A stretch of DNA of 64,000 nucleotides, from positions 37,722,553 through 37,786,552 of the forward strand of contig CP154956.1 in assembly GCA_039621445.1 (NCBI GenBank). The letters are read 5' to 3'. The DNA is from Euglena gracilis (taxonomy: Eukaryota > Euglenida > Euglenophyceae > Euglenales). Each line of letters begins with the position of its first letter. The first letter of the stretch is position 1. A program made the translations under genes and the position numbers. Positions 42,191 through 52,206 of the stretch are shown in pieces. The notes beneath the pieces were generated by a model that had not been told where the DNA came from, made no database searches, and saw only the letters and a program-made list of their open reading frames with translations.

Positions 42191-42990
42191 AATGGTGGAC
42201 AAAAAATGCCCCCCCAACAACATGTCAACTAATCAGGGATGGCATTCAACCCCCTTGGGTAAAACCACCAAAATTGTCCACCCACCCAAAACCCAGGGCA
42301 AATTTGAACCTGCACCAAGCAGAAAAAATACTGCTGGATTATGAAAAATCTGGATCCGTAAAGAGGGTGAGGGATTCAACCACCCAGCACCTAATCCCCT
42401 GGTTTCTGATTTCGAAACCAGAAGGGGAGCAGACAAAATTGAGATTAATAAGCGATTGCAGGGAAATAAATCAACGATTCCAAGTGAAACCTTTCAAGCT
42501 GGATCACATCCAGCACATTTTTCCAGTGTTAGAAAAAGGCCACTGGGCAGCAAAAATAGACCTAAAAGATGCTTACTTCCACATCCCAGTGAGCCAGGCC
42601 CTAAGGCCATTTCTAAGACATCAGGTGGGGGGGCAGACCTGGGAATTCCAGGCAGGCTGTTTTGGCCTGAATGTAATGCCCCAGATTTTTATGTCAGTAA
42701 TGAAGACATTCGAAAAGCTGTGGAGGAAAAGGGGCATCCAGGTATTTATTTACCTGGACGACATTTTACTGGTGGCCCCAACGCAAAACATCTTACGAAA
42801 TCACCTGAACACAGTGGTCAGGGATTTAATCAAATCAGGATTCAAAATCAATGTAAAAAAGTCCACCCTGCAGCTCACCCAAATCGTAAATCATCTTGGA
42901 TTTCAGCTAAACTTCCAAGAGGGAAAATTACAGGTGCGCCCCCAGAAAATAAAAACAGTAAAAAAGGAGCTGGGAAAAATAGTGAAATAA
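41215..42990 (+). CDS. DIRS reverse transcriptase (copy 2)
   Basis: The N-terminal half shadows the gag-like frame; the RT domain starts near 42300. Visible blocks: KLRLISDCREINQRF, KIDLKDAYFHIPVS, CFGLNVMPQIFM, and the catalytic FIYLDDILLVAP (two Asp), then HLGFQLNFQEGKL. It stops at 42990 after a direct repeat of AGGAGCTGGGAAAAA, which caused a frame loss before the thumb/connection region. Confidence 0.8.
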   Translation: MESRPRRTTLQGHGGQFYKQIPSGRGRKGLSNPPNSSITTAPLKGKRGGHSSPPRFQVGLEAKSRPGRPAEGLWKKIYTWRPWRPAGWTHSGHQEAKGHHAQPAGWTHSGHQEAKTAAGEIPRGTHRGPLPKKGEKGTHSGPFNDTASGGKGTHSGPFGGRGRNPSYIYFSIPDQSIKGGTHRGPPMVCQPTTSTWRRPDRPNRGLKPYGMSPNNKIIQRGEQRGRECMHIPPEKISFSKGPSPRGPRGAMSNTPNPAPPESSYPENKFSGGNKGRHPPPSKAAKKPKRSNISSPAPPQSSDPRNQLHGEKMGRHPPPPKAAKSLKWWTKNAPPTTCQLIRDGIQPPWVKPPKLSTHPKPRANLNLHQAEKILLDYEKSGSVKRVRDSTTQHLIPWFLISKPEGEQTKLRLISDCREINQRFQVKPFKLDHIQHIFPVLEKGHWAAKIDLKDAYFHIPVSQALRPFLRHQVGGQTWEFQAGCFGLNVMPQIFMSVMKTFEKLWRKRGIQVFIYLDDILLVAPTQNILRNHLNTVVRDLIKSGFKINVKKSTLQLTQIVNHLGFQLNFQEGKLQVRPQKIKTVKKELGKIVK

Positions 42991-43015
42991 AATAGGAGCT
43001 GGGAAAAAAGATTAC

Positions 43016-43495
43016 ATGTCAAAAAGGCAACTGGCTGCCATTTTGGGCCAAATCAGATGCAATCTAATGGCCTTGCCCTTTCTAAGGGCCTTTACGGATG
43101 CCCTGGCAAATTTTTTGGTGGAAAATTCCACAGCCCCCTGGGACTCAAAACACCCCATTTCTCAAAGAATAAAGGACCAATTAAGAGAAATAAAACTTCT
43201 GCTGGACACATGGGGGGGCAGACCCTTCCCCCAAAGTGCAACCAGAGAGTTGCACTCAGACAGCAGCACCCATGCCTGGGGGGGGCTGGACATTCGAACA
43301 GGAAACATTGTGCAAGAATTTTGGAGGGAAAACTCCATTTTGCACATAAATGTCAAGGAATTAAGTGCAGCAATAAGCACAGTTCAAAGCCTCAGCCAGC
43401 CAGGAGAAACTGTGTCCCTATCAGTGGACAATCAAGTAATTTACTATTACTTAACAAAAGGGGGGGCAGAAAAGACCCCTTCAATTCCATGCTAA
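43016..43495 (+). CDS. DIRS RT connection and RNase H (copy 2)
   Basis: Begins KRQLAAILGQIRCNLMAL, the connection that in copy 1 directly follows RT. The RNase H acidic residues are visible: ELHSDSSTHAWGG, ILHINVKELSAAI, and SLSVDNQVIYYYLTK. The frame is lost at a run of seven G near 43467. One more base would carry it on to the next piece. Confidence 0.75.
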   Translation: MSKRQLAAILGQIRCNLMALPFLRAFTDALANFLVENSTAPWDSKHPISQRIKDQLREIKLLLDTWGGRPFPQSATRELHSDSSTHAWGGLDIRTGNIVQEFWRENSILHINVKELSAAISTVQSLSQPGETVSLSVDNQVIYYYLTKGGAEKTPSIPC

Positions 43496-43508
43496 GACCC
43501 TTTTTCAA

Positions 43509-44105
43509 ATGGTGCATGGAACACAACATAGACTACAAGTAAAGTGGGTTCCTTCACAGGAATGCCTGGCAGACCCCATAAGCAGGTGGGAAATGGACAG
43601 GGGGGATTATTCCCTGGACCCCCAACTTTTTCAATGGCTGAGGCAGCAGTTCAAAAATTACATAAACCTGAAAACAGACCTTTTTGCCTCACCAGGCAAC
43701 AAAAAACTGCCACAATTTGTGGCCAGGTGGCCCCACTGGGGAGCCACAGCAATGGATGCCTTACAATGTCCACTGGACAACATGGGGGATCTTTATGCAA
43801 ACCCCCCCTGGTCTGTAATCCAAAAATTTCTCCCCAGATTAAAAATGTTTCCACAAACCAAAGTTTTGATGGTCACCCCCTACTGGGATTCAGCCACATG
43901 GTGGCCCCAATTAATAAAAATGAAAGTACCAGGGACCCCCTGCCTGAAAATTACCCCTTACAAGGGTATTCACCAATTGCAGGGGGGAAAAGTGCCACCC
44001 CCCAGGTGGCCCCTCCTTTGCATGATTTGCTCAGGCAAATTTTGGAGGGGAAACAAATACAAAATTCAACCATTACAGATTTCCTGGGAAGAAACCCCAG
44101 TTTGA
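43509..44105 (+). CDS. DIRS methyltransferase-like domain (copy 2)
   Basis: Starts with the end of RNase H (VKWVPSQECLADPISRWE), then DLFASPGNKKLPQFVARW, LYANPPWSVIQKFL and VTPYWDSATWWPQL. The NPPW motif and the P-x-W pair match copy 1 despite general divergence, which implies selection on this domain while the elements were active. Confidence 0.75.
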   Translation: MVHGTQHRLQVKWVPSQECLADPISRWEMDRGDYSLDPQLFQWLRQQFKNYINLKTDLFASPGNKKLPQFVARWPHWGATAMDALQCPLDNMGDLYANPPWSVIQKFLPRLKMFPQTKVLMVTPYWDSATWWPQLIKMKVPGTPCLKITPYKGIHQLQGGKVPPPRWPLLCMICSGKFWRGNKYKIQPLQISWEETPV

Positions 44106-45217
44106 AAAGGTACCATAGTGCCTTTACGCTTTTATGGGTGATTCTGGAAAAAATGGGGGTACCCCCCCCTGAAGCCACCACCGACCAAGTGGTTGACGCT
44201 TTAATTCAACTGTTTCAATTTTCAAAGGCCCAAGCACGCAATGCATACAGTGCTATGCTATTAATCCCTGGCTTTGGGGGCCTGAGGTTCCATGCCATGT
44301 TGGCACCTTACAAAAGGCTTTGGAACCAAAACCTGGAGAAACATGGTGCATTCTGGGATCCCCTCCCAATCCTCCTGGGGCTGGCACAGTCCCCCCTGCC
44401 CTCTGATATATGTACATTGCGTAAACAACTCATTTTCTGTTCACGAATCCTCTGTTTATACAGAAGTTCTGATTTGGCACAGGTCCAAAGAACCACCAGT
44501 GTGTTGGGGGGGGCACCCTACATCAAAATTAAACGTAAAGGGCAAAAACTCCACAAGTGGGAGAGAGTTGTCTCCATTCCCCAGTGCCCCCAAATCAGTC
44601 CCTTTCATTTGATGATGTCTTATGTGACAGCAACACGTTTCTTTATAAAACCTGGGGGCCCACTTTTAATTACGTTAAAACCCCCCTACAAAGCCATTAA
44701 GGCAGATACCATTGCTTCTATCACCAAAGACTTTTTGACCAAACAGGGGGTACCCCCCCAGGTTTGGGGACCCCACTCCACCAGAGGGGCAGGGGTTGGT
44801 TTACTCAAAAAATTGGGCCTTTCTGCCCAAGAAGTTTGTGAAATTGGTCAATGGAAGGGGGTGGAGGCTTTCACAGCCCATTATCAAAGACTTGGTGCCC
44901 AAGGTTCTTTGGAGAATGCCCTGGCCCCCCTTTTTTCAGTGCACAATCTGGCCTCACAAGGGGAAAGTGCGGAGCCCGAGGTGTCTCGTACTCCCTCGAG
45001 GCAAGCCGAAAAGGGAGGAAGGGACACCGAGGGCGAAGCACAAAGACATTGTGAGCCCGACCCCCCCACCCATTTAAGAAAATTTGTCTTCAGACGCCCT
45101 CGGTCAGAAGATGGGGGCCAGGGGGGGGGAGGTGGGGGGGGACCCCCCAGGGAAAAAGACAGCGCCATGGTCGCCACGTCGGAGACGATGCAGCCAACTC
45201 CGGCGAGGCGGCACTAA
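44024..45217 (+). CDS. DIRS tyrosine recombinase (copy 2)
   Basis: Frame open from the overlap with the methyltransferase piece. Catalytic features: CLYRSSDLAQVQ (box I Arg), PHSTRGAGVGLLKKLG (His-x-x-Arg), IGQWKG and FTAHYQRLG (Tyr). No ATG is close to the start, so expression by frameshift or reinitiation is likely. The C-terminal tail is charged and runs into the inverted-repeat stem. Confidence 0.83.
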   Translation, partial: DLLRQILEGKQIQNSTITDFLGRNPSLKRYHSAFTLLWVILEKMGVPPPEATTDQVVDALIQLFQFSKAQARNAYSAMLLIPGFGGLRFHAMLAPYKRLWNQNLEKHGAFWDPLPILLGLAQSPLPSDICTLRKQLIFCSRILCLYRSSDLAQVQRTTSVLGGAPYIKIKRKGQKLHKWERVVSIPQCPQISPFHLMMSYVTATRFFIKPGGPLLITLKPPYKAIKADTIASITKDFLTKQGVPPQVWGPHSTRGAGVGLLKKLGLSAQEVCEIGQWKGVEAFTAHYQRLGAQGSLENALAPLFSVHNLASQGESAEPEVSRTPSRQAEKGGRDTEGEAQRHCEPDPPTHLRKFVFRRPRSEDGGQGGGGGGGPPREKDSAMVATSETMQPTPARRH

Positions 45218-45357
45218 GCGGGACCTCCTAACCCAGCGCAGCGAACAATCACACAACAAACCGCCGGCGAGCAAGGCATGGCCTCACAATGTCTTTGTGC
45301 TTCGCCCTCGGTGTCCCTTCCTCCCTTTTCGGCTTGCCTCGAGAGAGTACGAAGACC
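44982..45357. repeat. DIRS 3' inverted-repeat stem (copy 2)
   Basis: GTCTCGTACTCCCTCGAGGC ... AAAGACATTGTGAG (44982-45054) pairs with CTCACAATGTCTTTGTGCTT ... at 45283-45357. The sequence differs from the copy 1 stem, but the position after the recombinase is the same. Confidence 0.75.
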
Positions 45358-45369
45358 ATTCGGGCTCCG

Positions 45370-46677
45370 CACTGCGAGATGGTGAGGTCCTGCTTTCCTT
45401 GCCGGCTGCTCTGTTCTGGTGTGTTTGTGCGTGTGCGGGGGGTGCTTCTTACTGCTTTTTGTTGCCGGAGTTGGCTGATTCCTATTTCTGTTCTTCGACC
45501 TAAAGGAGAATAAGTTTTACTTTTACGAGTTCAAGTGTAATTATTTAACGAGGAGTACTACTTTCCCGAGTACCATCACTTTTACAAACTGGTGGACTGA
45601 ACTTTTTCGGAACTTCAACTTCCTGACGGAAGAATTCAACTCTTCGAGTTCAACTCGAATTATTCCCAGAAGTAGTGCAATTGCCACAACAGACTTCCAT
45701 GAAGAATGAATTTCAAAGAAACTCTGAATTTCAAGAAGAACTTCAAAGAGCTTCCAAGAAGTCAGCTGAAGCTGGGGAAGGTGGATACACAGCAGCTGCT
45801 GCAGAAGCTGGAGGGGCGGCAGCAGCACACCTGTCCGTGGCCATCGCAACCCCCCCACCCCCCACCGCATCAGAGATTTCAAAATCCCCCACTCAACATG
45901 AGGATGGCCATGGACCATGGACAACTGTGGTCAGGAGGACAAGAAGACAGAAGGGGAATACCATCACAGGTCCAACAGACTCCCCCCCTTTTTCTATGTC
46001 CCCCCCTTCCAGGGGACAAAGCCAGGGCTATGGCAGCCTTTCAACGAATATCATAAATCCAAAGGATTCAAGTCATCATGGCTATGACAGCCAGCATCTA
46101 AAAGGACCTGGGGTCCAGAATCAAGGCTATGGAAGCCATCATTTAAGAGGGCAGTGAGCCTAGGGGCAAGGCTATGGCAGCCAGTTCCCCAGCCTGGAAA
46201 GATCCCACTGGGGAAGGGTATGTCCAACTTACCCCACAGCTCTCTCAAACATAAACCCCTCAGGAGCTGCCCATCCAAACAGGCAGCCCCCCCTTCAGGG
46301 GAAGGCCTATGGAGGCCATTATATGCAAGAGGCCAATGGAGGCCAGGGGAAGCATCAAGATATCAAGGCCAATGGAGGCCATTTCAATCAAAATCAGGTG
46401 GCCATTGGAGGCCAGTGCATTCCAGATCACATCAGCCCTTGGGGGGGAGGCCCAAGATTGGCTACACCAGGGCCCCCCCAGAAGGTAATCAGCCCACACC
46501 CCCCAGCCATATAGGTACCTCCCCACTGCAGACACAGACCTTCCCCCATCTTTCAGATTCAGAGGGAAAGCCTGTCTTGGAGCAGCCCTGTGGCAGGGCC
46601 AGAGGTCACCCAGTGATGGGGCAGCCAGGGAGGACCCCAGTGATGGGGCCAGGGGGAAGGACCCCAGTGATGGGGTC
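45370..46677 (+). mobile_element. DIRS-like retrotransposon copy 3, 5' part (interrupted)
   Basis: Starts with the terminal repeat, followed by a leader and gag-like coding closer to copy 1 (same KANGGH, SPWGGGPRLATPGPPQK and PVMGQPG repeats). It breaks off at 46677 at the GGTC duplication. The next bases of the copy 1 equivalent reappear at 62882. Confidence 0.82.
45675..46157 (+). CDS. gag-like ORF (copy 3, partial)
   Basis: 160 codons. Ala/Glu-rich start, then HEDGHGPWTTVVRRTRRQK, then GYGSHH-type repeats. It stops at 46157 at a TGA, where copy 1 continues in the same frame. The following piece (46154-46771) has the GQWRP/GRPKIGYTRAPPEG frame. Confidence 0.55.
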   Translation: MQLPQQTSMKNEFQRNSEFQEELQRASKKSAEAGEGGYTAAAAEAGGAAAAHLSVAIATPPPPTASEISKSPTQHEDGHGPWTTVVRRTRRQKGNTITGPTDSPPFSMSPPSRGQSQGYGSLSTNIINPKDSSHHGYDSQHLKGPGVQNQGYGSHHLRGQ

Positions 46678-46844
46678 GCTGAGCTCTTATCTCTTTAGAG
46701 TAAGAGCGAAGCTTACCACCCCCCCCAGCCCCCCCCCTGCCCCCCCCGCCCCCCGCCCCCCCCCCCCCTGAGTAGGCCCGGGCACCCGCGGATTATCGAT
46801 GTGACCTCATTTCCGGACCCGAGAAGTTAATAGCCTATAGGTTA

Positions 46845-48362
46845 GGAGATGGTCCCTAGTTTGTCCAGAGCCTGCATTTTGCCCGCAACTCCGCGCCAGG
46901 CCGGAGATATGGCCCGAGCAAAAAAGTTGTCTACCGTTTTTTTTTTCAAAGAAATTTTGTTGGACCGGCAACAGGGGGTCATTTTTGGGGTCAAAAAATC
47001 GAAAAATTCAAAATATCTCAAAAACGCCGGGGAGTTGAGAAAACTAAAGAGTACCTCATTCCACAACTTTGGGACGCCCTATCCACCGGTTTGTGCGGTT
47101 TGGGCCAACTCCCCGCCTGGGCCGAGATATGGCCGTTTTGGGGTTTCGCCAGGGGGGGACTCTGCCAAAAATGGGTCATTTTGGGGGTCAAAAAAAATCG
47201 AAAAATTCAAAATAACTCGAAAACGCTAGGGAGTCGAGAAAAAGTGAAGAGTACCTCATTCCACAACTTTGGGACGCCCTATCCACCGGTATGTGCGGTT
47301 TGGGCCAACTCCCCGCCTGGGCAGAGATATGGCCGTTTTGTGGTTTCGCCATGGGGGGACTCTGACATACATAGCCCAAAACCCAAAACGGGCCAAAAAA
47401 CCAGCTTTTGCAAAATATCTCCAAAATGGCAGGGAGTCGAAAAAAATGTCCGGAGACCTAAATTGAAGCCCTTGGAACGCCCCATCTATTGGTATTTTGA
47501 TTTCCCAGCAACTCCCCGCCTAGCCCTAGATACGGCCGTTTTCAGGTCTAAATGGCCGTTTTGTACACTTTTCCCTCTATCCGACTTATCCGTTTTCGGG
47601 GGGTGGGGGGTCAAAAAATCGATGTTTTCAAAATTTCTCGAAAATGATGCCAAATCAGAGGAAATCTCCGTAGACCAAACTTGAAGCCCTTGGAACTTGG
47701 TGGTGCTTGGGATTTTGGTTTCCCCGCAACTCCCCGCCCAGCCAGAGATACGGGCGTTTTTTGGCCAATTTGGGCCGTTTCAGGCCATTTTGTACACTTT
47801 TTCCACTGTTCGACTTGGCCGTTTTCGGCCAAAAAAGTCAAAAAAATCGAAAAATGTTTTTCGCCCGAAACGATGTTTTTTGGCCTCCCGGACCCGGGGA
47901 AACTGTTTTTGAGCCGAAAACGAGCGTTTTTCGACCCGCCAGCGCCCCGTTTTGGGCCGCCGACCCATTGACTTTGGGTCAAAACCGGGTCGAAAAAGGC
48001 GAAAAAAATCGAAATTTTTTTTGCCTGAAACGATGTTTTTTGGCCTCCCGGACCCGGAAAAACTGTTTTTGAGCCAAAAACGAGCGTTTTTCGACCCGCC
48101 AGCGCCCCGTTTTGGGCCGCCGACCCATTGACATTGGGTCAAAACCGGGTCAAAACATTCGAAAAAAATCGAAAAGAATTATTTCCCCCGAAACGATGTT
48201 TTTTCCGGCCTCCCGGAACCAGAAAAACTGATTTCGAGCCGAAAATGAGCGTTTTCCGACCTGCCAAGGCCTTTTTGGGGCCGCCGACCCATTGACTTTG
48301 GGTCAAAATTTCCCCGCAACTCCCCGCCTGGCTCGCGATACGGTCGTTTTTCGGTCCAAATG
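46845..48362. repeat. Internal satellite-like repeats of element A
   Basis: Two unit types. Type 1 contains ACCTCATTCCACAACTTTGG and GGGCCAACTCCCCGCCTGG (about 230 bp, two full units plus diverged ones to 47760). Type 2 contains CGATGTTTTTTGGCCTCCCG and CGACCCATTGAC(T/A)TTGGGTC (about 170 bp, three units at 47800-48310). Element B has one type 1 unit and three type 2 units. Confidence 0.85.
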
Positions 48363-48660
48363 GGATACCGAAAACTAGGGGTACCATCAACTGGGAGACA
48401 CTTTCCAATGGCGGTCCCATGGGCTTCATAAGGGGGTTTTGGAGTTTTTTCATCCAGTCCATTTTGTCAATTAGGGGGGTATGAATTAAGGGGGTGGTTG
48501 ATGTATTTTGTAAAATGTATTTTGTTTGGTGCATCGTTTGGTGTTATTTGACATTGAATGGTTTGTCTTCTTTTTGCAGTTTTTTTTCTCTTTTTTTTGT
48601 GCTTAATGAATTCAATGGATTCAAAGGATGAATTGATTACATCATATCCAACTTTGCGGA

Positions 48661-49035
48661 ATGGTGTGTTGCTTTTCATTCCTTTTGGGTGTTTTTTTGT
48701 TTGCGGTGATCAAACTGTTCAAGGGTCGTACGGAGAATGTGCCATTTACCAATCGCGCTGTGTCAGCAGATGGCAAACAAATGGATGCACGGCTTATGGT
48801 TGACGGTTTTGAATGTTGGGGTGATGTTGAGATGGAACGTGTAATGCAGAATGAACAATCTTTCGGCTCTTGGGATGCAACCGATTGTAATTTGCATAGT
48901 TGTGTGGACATTCCACTAGGTGGTTCTAATTTCATGCAACAAAGCACATGCACAAGTGAGGAATGCAAATACTGCAGGAAATCATTTTCAACCCGGCCAA
49001 ATTTGTTACGACACATCCGAAATGTGCACGCGTAG
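48661..49035 (+). CDS. Zinc-finger leader ORF of the Helitron
   Basis: 124 codons. A hydrophobic start (MVCCFSFLLGVFLFAVIKLF) is followed by a polar region and one C2H2 finger, CKYCRKSFSTRPNLLRHIRNVH, next to the stop. The following ORF begins with more fingers 60 bp later in a different frame, so this may be the severed N-terminus of the same protein. Confidence 0.5.
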   Translation: MVCCFSFLLGVFLFAVIKLFKGRTENVPFTNRAVSADGKQMDARLMVDGFECWGDVEMERVMQNEQSFGSWDATDCNLHSCVDIPLGGSNFMQQSTCTSEECKYCRKSFSTRPNLLRHIRNVHA

Positions 49036-49095
49036 ATCGAACATGGGGTCGGTGCATCCACATGGAAACGTGATACGCCTGTTGAAGGGTGCAGA

Positions 49096-50634
49096 GTGGA
49101 GGCCATGGAAAATGATAGGCTGCAGTGCCCTCGGTGTGAAAAAACATTTGCATCAAACCAGCATTTGCAAAGGCACATGCGTGACAAACATTCCACAAAC
49201 ATTTCAAATATTGACAGTCCCAAACGATTCATCTGCAGTAAATGTAATGATGTTTTTGGAGATCTGGGTCATTTGAAACGCCATTTTGAAAGGTGTGACT
49301 CTTCTGTCCCAAGGACCCCATTGGCCTCACGTGTATGCCCTTATTGCAAGGAAGAATTTTCACGGGGGCAAAACATGCGGCGCCATGTTCTGAGTTGTGC
49401 AAAGGCCCCAACTCATAGTTTGTCACGAAGGCGCTTTTTTTATGAGGAGAGGATGGATACCGGGATGTATGGGCACGAGGGTACACACGGTGGTGAACAA
49501 GGGGCATTGCATGGCGGAGAAGGGGCACAGTTTGGTATTGAAGGGGGGTCCAGTGGGTTTGCAGGTGTGGTGCATGCCACCGCGGGAGGAGTGCGAGCTG
49601 CCCCACAGGGTGTGGAGGGGGGGTGCAGTGGGTTTGAGGGTATGGGGCATGCCGATGAAGGTGCTGGGGGTGGAATGCAAGGTGCCGAGCATGGTGCACA
49701 AGGTGCACCGTGTGGTGTTTTGGGTGCTGCATTTGGCGGTCAGAGAAGCTTTGTGTGGGAACAGTTACATGCTTCAACAAAGGTCAATTTTCCACCATGG
49801 AAATTGGGTGATGAACAGTTGGCACAGTTGCTGAGTGTTGAGCCCCCAACTGAATTGGATTTTCGAATGTTGGGTGGATGGAAGTCATTACCGGCAGTGG
49901 TACGGGGATGGTGGGATTCAACTGGTTGGGGAATGTGGCCTGCAACTGCCCAGAGGGATGAAATTTTGGAAAGACTGGAGAATGAAGAATTGACATCAGA
50001 AAGGGTTGTATCCATGGTGAGAGAATGGGAGGAAAGTGTCGGTGCCCTTAACAACATCAACGTCTGTCAAGTGTGCGGTGTTGAAGATTTCATCGAAGTC
50101 AAACCCGTTTCACTCCAATCTTTGCACGTGCTGCAATTAAACGACGTTGAACAAGTGTGGCTGGCCAAAATCCCTGCCAAGTACCATTGCCATCTTTGCA
50201 TTGTAGAGTACGGGGGGAATTTGTATTGGCTGCATGGTGTTCCAGAAGCAGGTGATGTGCACGTTTGCAAATATTGCCAGAAATCAGTAATTGGACCAAG
50301 CCCTATTCGACCCCCACGAAGCATTGCCAATGGAAAACATTTTGGGAGGTGGGCAGGGTTGCCTCAATTGACAGCGCTGGAGGAACGTATCATTGCCCCT
50401 GTCAGGACCTGTATCACAATTGTGAAACTGGTGGCCATGGGGGGTGGTCATGGCGTGGGGTGGGGCATAAAGGGACACACAATCTCTTTTCCCCATGACG
50501 GTTTGGACCAAACAGTATTGGCTGTTCCGAATGTGGCCCGGTTGAAAGAAACGAGAGTTTTATCGCCCCAATGGGATCAAGTCTTGGAAACAGAACGTTG
50601 TACAGCGAACACTGAACGAATTCACTGTTGTTAA
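49096..50634 (+). CDS. Helitron protein N-terminal part: C2H2 fingers and DUF6570-like region
   Basis: 512 codons. Three C2H2-type fingers: CPRCEKTFASNQHLQRHMRDKH (codons 10-31), CSKCNDVFGDLGHLKRHFERC, and CPYCKEEFSRGQNMRRHVLSC. A Gly/Ala/His-rich linker of about 110 residues follows. A conserved part then has VCQVCGVEDFIEVKP, CHLCIVEYGG, and LTALEERIIAPVRTCITIVK ... KGHTISFPHDG, as found at the N-terminus of Helitron Rep/helicases. The fingers probably bind DNA. The frame ends at 50634 before the Rep core, and 50640-51440 is decayed. Confidence 0.7.
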   Translation: MEAMENDRLQCPRCEKTFASNQHLQRHMRDKHSTNISNIDSPKRFICSKCNDVFGDLGHLKRHFERCDSSVPRTPLASRVCPYCKEEFSRGQNMRRHVLSCAKAPTHSLSRRRFFYEERMDTGMYGHEGTHGGEQGALHGGEGAQFGIEGGSSGFAGVVHATAGGVRAAPQGVEGGCSGFEGMGHADEGAGGGMQGAEHGAQGAPCGVLGAAFGGQRSFVWEQLHASTKVNFPPWKLGDEQLAQLLSVEPPTELDFRMLGGWKSLPAVVRGWWDSTGWGMWPATAQRDEILERLENEELTSERVVSMVREWEESVGALNNINVCQVCGVEDFIEVKPVSLQSLHVLQLNDVEQVWLAKIPAKYHCHLCIVEYGGNLYWLHGVPEAGDVHVCKYCQKSVIGPSPIRPPRSIANGKHFGRWAGLPQLTALEERIIAPVRTCITIVKLVAMGGGHGVGWGIKGHTISFPHDGLDQTVLAVPNVARLKETRVLSPQWDQVLETERCTANTERIHCC

Positions 50635-50639
50635 TGGGA

Positions 50640-51440
50640 CAAGTTGATACAATGGCTTATTGTACTGAAAAAAAAAACTTAATCCATTGTACGCAACAGT
50701 TGACCTTTTGGGAACGTGAACCCCCTGAGGTGGCATGCTTTCTCATCCACTATTTTTTGACAGGGTTGAAATTGTGGAGGAAAAGACAGTCAACAACATG
50801 CGATGGCCCGCATGACTGCGGATATCGCAAACACCCTGTTCCCAATGAAATGGAAGACAAACGGCATCGATGATGCCGTTTTGGTAGCGGATGGCACAAT
50901 TGCGGGATGTGCAGTAATGACCTCCCAGCAGTGGCCCAATGTATTCAAGATATTTGCCACAACAAGTGACTGTTGTTCACAGGGATGAAGCCCTGTCAAT
51001 GAGTTCACACGGATGCACATTACTAATGGGATCGTTTCCACACGCTGGTTGCATGACATTATCAAGGCATTGAAAAAACAGTGGGTAAATACCGAGGACT
51101 CGTGGCGTCATCGTTGTATCAATATGACCACCGGTTTTCGAAAGCAGAGATTTTCTTGCTCCTTTTTAATCAAAAGTTAAGGCACATGGCTCTCAGGAGT
51201 ATAAGTCGTCGCCTCAAATCAACCCCTTGTCGTTTTGACTACGTTGAAACGCAGTGATAGGTTGATTTTAAAGACGCTTGGCAGAGGCAAATGAAGAACC
51301 CTACGGGTTCGTTGGCTACAAATTGCTGATGGAGTTTTTGCCTAATCATCCGCACTTGTCATAGCATTGTACCATTCAGGTTCTTCCGAAGGGTACGGCC
51401 ACTCTCGGAAAAATGCAAGCAATGCTTTGCAGGGTTTGGG
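50640..51440 (+). pseudogene. Decayed Helitron segment between N-terminal part and Rep
   Basis: No frame stays open. Short pieces in all three frames have the expected flavour (PPEVACFLIHYFLTGLK near 50725). Frameshifts and stops are dense here. Confidence 0.45.
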
Positions 51441-51947
51441 ATGCCATCCGTTTTTTTCACATTTGCTCCAAATGAGGTGGATAACATGTTGACATTAGCA
51501 TTTGTTTTGGGCAAGGTAAAATTATCACTAAAAATGCCGGAAACGTCAGAAAAATTTGCTGCAATTTCCAACAACCCTGTGGCTGCTGCAAGGATATTTG
51601 AGAGACAAGTGCTCGCCTTCATGAAAGTTTTATTAAGAGTGCCCGATGCACAAACTACTCGAAAACATGAATCCACGTGTTCCAGAAAAGTTGGCATGCA
51701 TGGGACACCAGTAGCTGCAGGTACTTGCACCGAGGCTCAATCTCGAGGTTCATTGCACGGGCACGGGGTATTCTGGGGAGGAATTCCTCCGCACATATTG
51801 GATTCAATCATTCACGATGAAGAAACAATCAAGGTTGCAGCAAGGGTCCTGGATTCTCAAATAAGCACCAGTTTATCCAACGTAGTGCATGAGAAATGGG
51901 AGCAACGGCAAAGGGAGCATTGTCCAGCGCCCAGAATGTTGGAATAA
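51441..51947 (+). CDS. Helitron Rep (HUH) fragment
   Basis: 168 codons. VFFTFAPNEVDNMLTLAF and NNPVAAARIFERQVLAF are typical of the Helitron-like N domain. The Rep metal-binding site appears as TEAQSRGSLHGHGVFWGG, where the two His correspond to the HUH motif. The frame is lost at 51947. The next piece (51957-52190) is in another frame and carries IHRCFIPSCGKPPAGKFGCR. Confidence 0.75.
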   Translation: MPSVFFTFAPNEVDNMLTLAFVLGKVKLSLKMPETSEKFAAISNNPVAAARIFERQVLAFMKVLLRVPDAQTTRKHESTCSRKVGMHGTPVAAGTCTEAQSRGSLHGHGVFWGGIPPHILDSIIHDEETIKVAARVLDSQISTSLSNVVHEKWEQRQREHCPAPRMLE

Positions 51948-51956
51948 AAGGAATAT

Positions 51957-52190
51957 ATGCCCCCATTGCCCGAAAATGTACAGGAAGCATATATGTCTAT
52001 TACAAAGTTTGCAGAGGAAGTCATGGGGGCCCTGCAAATACACCGCTGTTTCATTCCTAGTTGTGGTAAACCACCTGCTGGCAAGTTTGGTTGTCGTTTT
52101 GGCATGCCACGTGCGTGTGGGTCCCTTTTAGCTGAAACAAGACCCCACCTTTCTTGTTGTGGCGCCGTAAGGGGAATATGGAGAAAATGA
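51957..52190 (+). CDS. Helitron Rep, Cys/His piece
   Basis: 77 codons linking HUH and Y2 parts: LPENVQEAYMSITKFAEEVM, then HRCFIPSCGKPPAGKFGCRF, the Cys-containing stretch usually found between the HUH and Tyr motifs. Confidence 0.6.
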   Translation: MPPLPENVQEAYMSITKFAEEVMGALQIHRCFIPSCGKPPAGKFGCRFGMPRACGSLLAETRPHLSCCGAVRGIWRK

Positions 52191-52206
52191 TTTACAAGAA
52201 ATTCCA

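Larger units (their letters stand above)
40736..45370 (+). mobile_element. DIRS-like retrotransposon copy 2
   Basis: Plus strand, with the same domain order as copy 1 but clearly diverged at the protein level, so it is not a recent duplicate of copy 1. It starts abruptly at the terminal repeat of copy 1 and ends with the 3' inverted-repeat stem (44982-45054 / 45283-45357). Frames break at about 42990, 43480 (G-tract), 43540 and the RT/gag overlap. Confidence 0.85.

Noticed and set aside
46678-46725. Possible hammerhead ribozyme at the left end of elements A/B
   Set aside because: CTGA...GAAG flank a stem, but the conserved CTGATGA and GAAA core is not present.
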